From Candidatus Gastranaerophilales bacterium (GTDB taxonomy: Bacteria; Cyanobacteriota; Vampirovibrionia; Gastranaerophilales; Gastranaerophilaceae), in NCBI GenBank assembly GCA_947625445.1, contig CANQOM010000020.1, positions 1 through 15,184 on the forward strand: a DNA stretch of 15,184 nt, written 5' to 3'. Below, one piece after another: positions 7,384 through 13,511 of this stretch (positions are counted from its first letter, which is position 1; every line of letters starts with the position of its first letter). The translations under genes and the position numbers were made by a program. Under the pieces are notes generated by a model. The model worked only from the letters and a program-made list of their open reading frames with translations. It was not told the origin of the DNA and made no database searches.

Positions 7384-7749
7384 TTATGAAAAAGTCATTA
7401 ATGCACGTACAGAGCGGGCTGTATTTCTTACTTCTTCGTCTGAGTGCATTTTTATTGTATCATCAAGTATTTTTATTGCTTCTTTTTTATCTTTTAGCGC
7501 AAGAAGTTCATTTATTGAAGCCATTGCAACTCTTGCACTCAAATCATTTATTCCTTTTCCTTTAGAAATTAGAACAACTCTTAGTGATTCATGTGTATTC
7601 TTTTTTATTAAAGTTCTTGCGGTCATTTCACGAATTTCATCATCTTCCGAATTGGTACCTAATTCTGTTAAAAGGCTTATTGCAGCTTCAGAATCTTTAT
7701 GTTCTCCCAGTGCTTCAATTATATTTTTAATTTTTTGGATATTTTCCAT
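7384..7749 (-). CDS. Small helical-repeat (HEAT-like) protein
   Basis: A 121-residue, apparently all-helical cytosolic protein. Repeated units of roughly 30-35 residues are visible, each of the pattern 'E-x-x-A-x-x-L-x-x-L' followed by 'D-x-x-I/V-R-x-x-A-x-x-x-L' (for example DEIREMTARTLI and DEEVRNTARSVRAL), as in HEAT repeats that bind protein partners. No catalytic motif or signal peptide is seen. The start at 7749 is preceded by GGGGAGAG, a good RBS. It lies 17 bases after the FKG protein gene and shares its transcript, which ends at a strong hairpin, so the two probably act together. Function is unknown; a scaffold or adaptor is an inference. Confidence 0.75.
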   Translation of the reverse strand: MENIQKIKNIIEALGEHKDSEAAISLLTELGTNSEDDEIREMTARTLIKKNTHESLRVVLISKGKGINDLSARVAMASINELLALKDKKEAIKILDDTIKMHSDEEVRNTARSVRALMTFS

Positions 7750-7766
7750 TATATCTCTCCCCTTAT

Positions 7767-8228
7767 TTAACCTTTTGCACTTTCAATATCTGTCCAAATC
7801 CCTTTTAATTCATCTACGGACTTATTTGATAGATATTTTACGCTATATTGTCTGTCCGGGAATAATTTATTTTTAAACCCTTCAATATCAAATGTAATTT
7901 CTGTATTTCCAATTCTCTCTATTGTATCCATAAAATCTGATGTAACTTTTTTCCCAAAAGATACAATTGAGTTTATTCTTGATTTAAATGATTCATTAAA
8001 ATTATTTATTCCTGAAACAACTGCACTGGCAAATAATTTACTCTTCTCTGTTATATTGTTTAAAGGTGATGATTTTTTTGCACTTTCAAAAACATCTGCT
8101 TGTATTACATTACCTTTAAAACTTACTCCAAAAGGATTTGTAGTAAGCTTATTTTCCTTAGAAGTGTTTTCATTTTGAATATTTTTTGCATTAATAGTCT
8201 TGTGTAAACTTAATTTTCCTATTTCCAT
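7767..8228 (-). CDS. Uncharacterised 153-residue protein with N-terminal 'FKG' segment
   Basis: I do not recognise a catalytic family. The first 30 residues are polar and probably disordered (rich in N, K, T, S), followed by NPFGVSFKGN at 31-40 and VIQADVFESAKK, then a helix-prone middle (about 65-110) and a C-terminal part with FDIEGFKNKLFPDRQYSV. There is no signal peptide or membrane segment. The start at 8228 has a strong AGGAGG eleven bases upstream. It is the first gene of an operon with the helical-repeat gene. I recall similar 'SFKG' elements near the N-termini of many Gastranaerophilales proteins, so this may be a lineage-specific module; that is memory, not a search result. The gap upstream (8229-8361) shows nothing else clear. 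Confidence 0.7.
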   Translation of the reverse strand: MEIGKLSLHKTINAKNIQNENTSKENKLTTNPFGVSFKGNVIQADVFESAKKSSPLNNITEKSKLFASAVVSGINNFNESFKSRINSIVSFGKKVTSDFMDTIERIGNTEITFDIEGFKNKLFPDRQYSVKYLSNKSVDELKGIWTDIESAKG

Positions 8229-8361
8229 CTGACCTAGTTCCTCCTTGTTGTGAATGTATAGCGTAAATTAAGGTTACCATATTTCTTATTTTTTTAGTAT
8301 CATACTTTTGATGTAAATAATGATTATTATTTGTATTTTTATTGTATGATTCGATGTATTT

Positions 8362-10312
8362 TTATTTTTTATACACAAAATGGCCGAAAATTTTTATAAA
8401 ACTTTCATTTTTATTGAATTTAATCCATATAATTTTTCTTCTTGCAAATCTTATTTTGTATTTTATTTCTCTATGGTAATTTTCAATAAGTTTTTTTAGA
8501 ACGGAAGTTAATTTTGATTTACCTAAATCCTCTTTAAAAATATTGCTTAGCATCTCTTCCAGTTCTGATGCCAAATTTATATATACATATCTTTTATAAT
8601 GTGTTCTTGCATCAGTCATATCGGATTTTGATTTTACCCATTTTCTTAAATCAAGCAAATAACAATTATCATGTGTTTGTATAAATTCATCAAGTATTTT
8701 ATTAAATTCAATATATCTTTTTGTTTTTTCATCATCATCTTTATTGTGAGCTGCTTCTGCTCCGTTTATAAAAATAACCGGACGTTTATATTTACTTATA
8801 AAAAATTCAAGATTTTCTTTAAATTCTTCAGGTTTTATATATCCGCAATCTTTTGCATAATGTCTTATTTTTTCTATATCTTCTTCTTTGATGCCTTTTA
8901 TATAAAATCCTTCAAGTTCTTTTATACATTTATTTGCGGGTGCAGTAGTAATATCTAAGTTCCTTCTTATTAAGTAATCATAAAAATAACCTGGTATTAT
9001 TAATTCTCTTTCAATATCTTTAAAAAATCTTGCATTGTAATCATACATAAGAGAAATTATTAGAACATCGTAATTATCTTTGAATATGATATTATCAAAT
9101 ATTTCGGGGAAAATAAAAAAGTATTTGTTTATAAGATATTTTTTTGTTTCTTCATCTAATGAATATAAGCTTCTGATTACATTTAGACTGTCATATCTGA
9201 TTTGTATGTTAGTTTCTTTTTCAAATGTTAATCCAAAGTCTAAACAAATATTAGGATTGTTTGAATAATGGCTTACACCTGTTATGTCACAATTGCCCAT
9301 CAGTAAAGCTTTAATTGCTTTGGTAGTTTTATTTTTTATATTATCTTCTCCTAAGATTTCTGTTTCTTTTATCCAATCGGGAGTGTAATCATTTTTTAAT
9401 GTATACGCAACGGGATAAATTATTTCTATTTGAGGAAAGTTTAATTTAGAATAAACGTACTGTTCTACTCCTAAGTTTAAAATTCGACACGAAAATAGAA
9501 AATGTTCTAATGATTTTGAATTTTTATTATAAGAATAAAATCCGGATAGCCCGTAATCTCCGAAATTATCTTTGACATATATAATTTTATTTTCATATTC
9601 AGGATTTTTTATTAATTCAGATAACATTTCGGAATCTATTCTTTTTTTAGTGAAATTTAGCTGATTTGTTCTTGTAATCATTTCAAGAACTCTTTCAAGA
9701 TTACTATTTTCGATATTTTTTATATCTATTTGAATATTTGAAGACCTTAAAAAATCTAAATTATCATTAAATTTTTTGCAGGCTTCATTCTTTTTTTCCA
9801 AAACTTTATACTGCTTTAATCTTGTATGTTCAGAATCATCTTTACCTTTTAATGCATCAAAAGATAATAATATTTCTAATATGTCAGGAGATGCAGTTTT
9901 AATGTCTTTACAATAGTACTTTGCTTCTTCTAAATTTAAATGATTATCATCAATAAAGAGAACATTTTCATCACGTAAATTAGCTTCATTAATTAATTCT
10001 TTTATTTCAGGTCCTTTGGAGTTCCAATTTATATGAGGGAAAATAAAATAATCCCATACATTTAGTTTTTTTAATATTTCTTCCGCTTGTTCTTTGTCAT
10101 TTTTTGAACAAATAGAGTTCATTATACCCCTGTCTGTGAGTGTTTTAAGAATATTTATATTTTTATCGACAGGTTTAATATTGTAAATCCCCCCCCCCGG
10201 ACGAATTTTCAGATAATGTTCCTTGCCAGAAGGTTTCATCTAAATCCCATATAACAAGTTTAATTTGTTTATTATTTAATAAACCCGTGTATTTTTCTTT
10301 TAATTCTGTCAT
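8362..10312 (-). CDS. FkbH-like HAD-IIIC / acyltransferase-like / SGNH-like protein, frame broken at a G10 tract
   Basis: FkbH-type proteins use a HAD-like domain to load activated three-carbon or acyl groups, often onto carrier proteins, in polyketide or surface-glycan pathways. The proper start is ATG 10312, with AGGAG ten bases upstream; it reads KLVIWDLDETFWQG, the HAD nucleophile motif (Asp23, Asp25 as nucleophile and acid). At 10189-10198 ten G (coding strand) shift the frame, giving only 45 residues (stop 10175-10177). With nine G the frame is open for 649 residues: SKND (69-72), FIDDN (119-123), TRTNQLNF (213-220), FGDYGLSGF and SCR (274-276), all FkbH features. Residues about 335-600 look SGNH-hydrolase-like (MGNC at 338-341, DARTHY at 567-572), and the C-terminal 40 residues are strongly basic. 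The ATG at 10239 lacks the HAD motif and is not a credible start. Phase-variable OFF state is the favoured reading; sequencing error is the alternative. Confidence 0.85.
10189..10198 (-). repeat. Homopolymer tract, ten G on the coding strand
   Basis: Ten C on the given strand, within codons 38-41 of the FkbH-like gene. It is by far the longest G/C run in an AT-rich window. Slippage by minus one or plus two bases restores the full reading frame, as in phase-variable contingency loci. Confidence 0.95.
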
Positions 10313-10351
10313 TCCTTCATATCTCCTGATTTTCTTTATCTATCCCAGTTT

Positions 10352-10378
10352 ATCATAAATTTTTAAATTTGTTGTAAA
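10352..10378 (-). promoter_or_regulatory. Possible promoter for the FkbH-like gene
   Basis: Minus-strand TTTACA (10373-10378) and TATGAT (10352-10357), each close to consensus but with a short 15-base spacer. Predicted start about 35 nt before the ATG at 10312. The spacing makes this tentative. Confidence 0.35.
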
Positions 10379-10393
10379 GATTTATTTACAATT

Positions 10394-10421
10394 TTGATAA
10401 AAATACTAAAGTTTATATAAA
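10394..10421 (+). promoter_or_regulatory. Candidate promoter for the small ORF at 10466
   Basis: TTGATA (10394-10399), a 16-base spacer and TATAAA (10416-10421), both 5 of 6 consensus. The predicted leader is about 38 nt and contains the AAAAAGGG ribosome binding site. It is back-to-back with the FkbH promoter. Confidence 0.5.
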
Positions 10422-10465
10422 AACATGTCGTTATATAAAATACAGATAATTGAAAAAGGGTATAT

Positions 10466-10591
10466 ATGAACGAAGTAAATCAAAATCTTTCTGAAAATCT
10501 TGGTGCATTTTTAATGGAATTTAGAGATGAAATTGTAAATGGGATTCAAAAATATTTGGAAACTAATAACAGAAATACTGAAGGTCTTTAA
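10466..10591 (+). CDS. Candidate small protein, 41 residues, unknown
   Basis: The frame reads from MNEVNQNLSENLGAFLMEF to ETNNRNTEGL. AAAAAGGG lies five bases before the ATG and a plausible promoter is found 45-72 bases upstream, so promoter, RBS and frame agree. The central part is amphipathic and helix-prone (LGAFLMEFRDEIVNGIQKYL), flanked by polar ends; the net charge is negative. There is no signal peptide or clear transmembrane helix. I recognise no family. It is divergent from the phase-variable FkbH-like gene and convergent with the hydrolase gene at 10700. A regulator, a short carrier-like peptide or a small partner protein are all possible; none is shown by the sequence. Confidence 0.5.
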   Translation: MNEVNQNLSENLGAFLMEFRDEIVNGIQKYLETNNRNTEGL

Positions 10592-10653
10592 TTTATCCAA
10601 GTAAATTTTCAAAAATACGTTGTATGTGTTACATATCGAATTATAATAACTAA

Positions 10654-10686
10654 GTTAGTATAACTAACCTGTATCAGTTGCGATAC
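10654..10686. repeat. Two adjacent inverted repeats between convergent genes
   Basis: GTTAG-TATAA-CTAAC (10654-10668) and GTATC-AGTTGC-GATAC (10671-10686), separated by two bases. They sit between the small ORF (+) and the hydrolase gene (-). Neither has a T-run, so they are weak terminators at best or mRNA 3'-end stabilisers. The rest of 10592-10699 shows nothing. Confidence 0.6.
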
Positions 10687-10699
10687 TGCTTAAATAAAG

Positions 10700-11329
10700 T
10701 TATCTCAGGTACGGGTTAAAGCTTTTTTCATTTTTGATGGTTGTTTCAGGTCCGTGACCCGGAAATACTCTTGTATCTTCAGATAGAGTTAATAATTTAG
10801 TTTTTATGGAATTAATGAGAGTTTCATAGTCACCATCTTCAAAGTCTGTTCTGCCTATTGAATTATAGAAAAGAGCGTCTCCGGAAAACAGTTTATTATC
10901 AATTAGATAGCTTAAGCTTCCTTTTGAATGTCCCGGAGTATGTAAAATAGTTATTTTATATTCTCCTATATTTAATGATGAATTTTCGTCTATGTATTCT
11001 TTTATAACAGGCAATTCATTATTTTGAGAACCAAACCCCCACATTTTTAATTCTTTGTTGCATCTTTCAAGGTGAAAAATATCATCTTTGTGCATATATA
11101 TTGGGATTTCAGGATGGGTTTTATTTAAACCGCATTCTCCTAACACATGGTCAAAATGTCCATGGGTATTCAAAATAAATTTTAATTTATATCCGTCTTT
11201 GTTTAAGTAGTCATAAATTTTATCAAAATTGCTGCCCAAGTCAATTATTATTGCTTCTTTGGATGATTTATCTTTTAACACGTAAGTATTAACATCTAAA
11301 GGACCTGTCTGAAAAATTTCTAATTCCAT
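10700..11329 (-). CDS. Metallo-beta-lactamase-fold hydrolase, glyoxalase II-like
   Basis: A 209-residue cytosolic zinc hydrolase. The metal-binding motifs are THGHFDH (55-61), His134 in HTPGHSKGS, Asp151 in FSGDALF and His192 in FPGHGPETT, all in the order of the glyoxalase II/YcbL group, as is the GRTDF segment near 159-163. The 'NTY' start (LDVNTYVL) is also typical. Members hydrolyse thioesters such as S-lactoylglutathione or related substrates; the short length resembles YcbL rather than full glyoxalase II with its C-terminal glutathione-binding domain, so the substrate is open. The start at 11329 has AAGGAG seven bases upstream. It is monocistronic and has its own promoter in the gap shared with rnhC. 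Confidence 0.92.
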   Translation of the reverse strand: MELEIFQTGPLDVNTYVLKDKSSKEAIIIDLGSNFDKIYDYLNKDGYKLKFILNTHGHFDHVLGECGLNKTHPEIPIYMHKDDIFHLERCNKELKMWGFGSQNNELPVIKEYIDENSSLNIGEYKITILHTPGHSKGSLSYLIDNKLFSGDALFYNSIGRTDFEDGDYETLINSIKTKLLTLSEDTRVFPGHGPETTIKNEKSFNPYLR

Positions 11330-11398
11330 TAAATTCTCCTTTTTTAATTGTCCGGGTATATTTTATCTTATATTTTGAAGGTTGTGATACCGGATTTA

Positions 11399-11407
11399 AT
11401 TATATCA
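11399..11407 (-). promoter_or_regulatory. Extended -10 promoter for the metallo-beta-lactamase-fold hydrolase gene
   Basis: Minus-strand TGATATAAT (11399-11407), identical to the extended -10 of leuB. It predicts a leader of about 63 nt before the ATG at 11329. Confidence 0.5.
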
Positions 11408-11410
11408 TTA

Positions 11411-11439
11411 TTCATAATTTTTAAAAATTATGCTATTTT
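11411..11439 (+). promoter_or_regulatory. Promoter of rnhC, probably producing a leaderless transcript
   Basis: TTCATA (11411-11416), a 17-base spacer and TATTTT (11434-11439) preceded by TG-C. The hexamer ends six bases before the rnhC ATG, so transcription should begin at or next to the start codon. No Shine-Dalgarno sequence is present in those six bases. Confidence 0.45.
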
Positions 11440-11445
11440 AAAGTT

Positions 11446-12330
11446 ATGAATACTTATTCGAAAAAAATAGATAAAAATAAATCTCAAGAATTAAAAGAGC
11501 TATTTATAAATGATAAAGCAGAATTTGATGTTGTTCAATATTCTGTTTGGAGAGCTAAAACTAAAGAATATCAAGCAATATATTACACAAGTTCTAAATT
11601 ATTAATTCAGGGTAAAAATGTTGATAAAATAGCGAAACAAGTTGATAATTTAATTTCTGATACAGATATTAATAAGATACAAGAGGATAAAACACAAATA
11701 AGTTTTAGTGAAAATTATATAGGAACGGATGAATCAGGAAAGGGTGACTTTTTTGGGCCGTTAGTTATTGCTTCTGTCATGGCGGATGATTTAAATAAAG
11801 AATATTTTATCAACCTTGGGGTAAAAGACAGTAAAAAACTTGATGATAAAAAAATTATAGAGCTTGCTGCCAAAATAAAAGCGAATGCAATTCATTCAGT
11901 TGTTGTTATTATGCCTGAAAAATATAACGAATTGTATAAAAAATTCAATAATTTAAATAAACTTCTTGCGTGGGGACATGCCAGAGCCATTGAAAATATT
12001 CTTGAAAAAGTTCCTTGTAAAATGGCAATTGCAGATAAATTTGGTGATGAAAGTCTTATTCAAAATGCGCTAATGAAAAAAGGGAAAAATATAACATTGA
12101 AGCAAATGGTAAGAGCTGAAACTGATATAATAGTTGCGTCTGCCTCTGTTCTGGCTCGTGCAGAGTTTGTTAAACGAATGATTGCATTGGAAAATAAGTA
12201 CGAGCTTAAATTTTCAAAAGGAGCTTCTTCAAAAGTTAAAGATGAAGCAAAAGATTTTATTAATAAATACAATTTTGAACGGCTTAATGAAGTTGCAAAA
12301 TTACATTTTAAAACAACAAGTGAACTGTAA
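11446..12330 (+). CDS. rnhC: Ribonuclease HIII
   Basis: Cleaves the RNA strand of RNA-DNA hybrids during replication and repair. The 294-residue protein has an N-terminal substrate-binding TBP-like region (about 1-85) and the type 2 RNase H catalytic domain. The HIII signature GTDESGKGDFFGPLV (93-107) is clear: the 'GKGDFFG' form distinguishes HIII from HII. The catalytic set is Asp95, Glu96, Asp197 (IADKFG) and Asp227 (AETDIIVASASVLAR). The start at 11446 has no ribosome binding site but sits six bases after a -10 element. Its stop codon directly abuts the dnaJ stop codon. Identification is secure; no other RNase H gene is in the window. Confidence 0.95.
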   Translation: MNTYSKKIDKNKSQELKELFINDKAEFDVVQYSVWRAKTKEYQAIYYTSSKLLIQGKNVDKIAKQVDNLISDTDINKIQEDKTQISFSENYIGTDESGKGDFFGPLVIASVMADDLNKEYFINLGVKDSKKLDDKKIIELAAKIKANAIHSVVVIMPEKYNELYKKFNNLNKLLAWGHARAIENILEKVPCKMAIADKFGDESLIQNALMKKGKNITLKQMVRAETDIIVASASVLARAEFVKRMIALENKYELKFSKGASSKVKDEAKDFINKYNFERLNEVAKLHFKTTSEL

Positions 12331-13380
12331 TTATTCTATTTCAAATAATTTTTTATAAAGTTCTTTTTGCTTGGCAGTAATTTGAGATGGTAAATTAATT
12401 AATATTTTTATATTTAAATTGCCATACCCGCCTGTTTTTTTTGGCAATCCCAAATCTTTAAGTCTTAAAATTTTCCCGCTTCTTGTTTCAGGCGGAATCT
12501 TTATTCCTATAATACCGTGTAATGTTGATATATCTTTTTTGCATCCTAAAACCGCTTCAGCAGGTGTAATTTCAACGGTTTTTGTTAGATTTTCGCCATC
12601 AATTGTATATTCATTATCTTTAAATTTGATAATAAAATACAAATCGCCTTTTCTGCCGTAATTATCTGATTTACCTTCACCTTTTAACCTGATTTTTTGA
12701 CCTTCTTTTACTCCCTTGGGGATTTTTACGGTCAAGTTTCTGGATTTACTGACAATTCCGGTTCCGCCGCATTCTGAACATAAAGACCCGTTGCCCGGAC
12801 ATTTCATACATTTTTCAACCGTATTCATTTTAACATTTACTGGTTTATCACCCATTAAATCTTTTGCAGTGATATTTAAATCCTGTGTAATATCAAGAGA
12901 TTCTTCTTGAACAGGTTGTTCTTCAAAATTTCTTCTTCCTGACGCATTACCTTGAGAAAATAAATCGTCATATGAAAAACCTGAAGCCCTTTTTGATTTT
13001 CCGCCGGTTCTTCTTCCTGCACCCATCAGGTCGCCGAATATTGAACTGAAGAAGTCCGAAAAATCTCCCATATTAGAAAAACTTTGACTATATCCTCCCT
13101 GATTAAAATTGTTAAAGTTAAATCCTTCAAAACCGGGGGGCGGTGTAAAGTTAGCACCTTGCTGCCAATTTGCGCCTAAACTGTCATACCTTTGTTTCTT
13201 TTCTTTATCGGAAAGAACTTCATATGCTTCATTTATATCTTTAAATTTATTAACTGCATCCGGAGATTTATTAACATCTGGATGATATTGTCGTGCAAGT
13301 TTTCTGTATGCTGATTTTATTTTTGCTTCAGTTGCATCTCTATCTACACCCAATATTTTATAATAATCTTTGTATTCCAT
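12331..13380 (-). CDS. dnaJ: DnaJ-family co-chaperone with a single, reduced zinc centre
   Basis: Stimulates Hsp70 (DnaK) ATPase and delivers substrates. The J domain (about 4-67) carries the essential HPD at 33-35 (QYHPDVN). A Gly/Phe/Asn-rich linker follows (about 70-130), then the CTDI/CTDII substrate-binding region (about 160-345). Canonical DnaJ has four CxxCxGxG repeats forming two zinc sites; here only two remain, CMKCPGNG (191-198) and CSECGGTG (201-208), so one zinc at most. The length of 349 is shorter than the usual 370-380. It is not beside dnaK, grpE or hrcA, so it may be a second, CbpA-like J protein rather than the main DnaJ. The start at 13380 has AAGGAG seven bases upstream. 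TTGACG (13414-13419) could be part of its promoter, but spacing to a -10 is poor. Confidence 0.88.
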   Translation of the reverse strand: MEYKDYYKILGVDRDATEAKIKSAYRKLARQYHPDVNKSPDAVNKFKDINEAYEVLSDKEKKQRYDSLGANWQQGANFTPPPGFEGFNFNNFNQGGYSQSFSNMGDFSDFFSSIFGDLMGAGRRTGGKSKRASGFSYDDLFSQGNASGRRNFEEQPVQEESLDITQDLNITAKDLMGDKPVNVKMNTVEKCMKCPGNGSLCSECGGTGIVSKSRNLTVKIPKGVKEGQKIRLKGEGKSDNYGRKGDLYFIIKFKDNEYTIDGENLTKTVEITPAEAVLGCKKDISTLHGIIGIKIPPETRSGKILRLKDLGLPKKTGGYGNLNIKILINLPSQITAKQKELYKKLFEIE

Positions 13381-13476
13381 TAATTATCTCCTTAGTTTTA
13401 TAATAATATAAAAATCCGTCAATAATTAATAATTTAATTTTTTTTTAATCATTTTGAGTATAGAATTATTAAGAAT

Positions 13477-13505
13477 TTAACAAAAATTATGTTTTTTATT
13501 ATCAT
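13477..13505 (+). promoter_or_regulatory. Promoter of the GHL10-type gene, probably leaderless
   Basis: TTAACA (13477-13482), exactly 17 bases, then TATCAT (13500-13505), each 5 of 6 consensus. The -10 ends six bases before the ATG at 13512, the same geometry as at rnhC, and no Shine-Dalgarno sequence is present. Confidence 0.5.
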
Positions 13506-13511
13506 GAAAAT

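Noticed and set aside
8229..8361. AT-rich gap with small palindromes (such as AAATAAT-GATT-ATTATTT) as a regulatory site.
   Set aside because: Low complexity; no promoter with acceptable spacing could be supported.
9080..9268. Plus-strand frames within the FkbH-like gene (also 8671-8958).
   Set aside because: They are composed of F/I/Y-rich translations typical of antisense AT-rich DNA and match no family.
10178..10239. ATG at 10239 as the real start of the FkbH-like gene, which would give a 625-residue intact protein.
   Set aside because: That start has no RBS and omits the DLDET nucleophile motif, which lies just upstream in the other frame with a proper start and RBS.
13135..13140. A run of six G in dnaJ as a possible second contingency tract.
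   Set aside because: It encodes the in-frame proline stretch TPPPG, is short, and the gene is intact.
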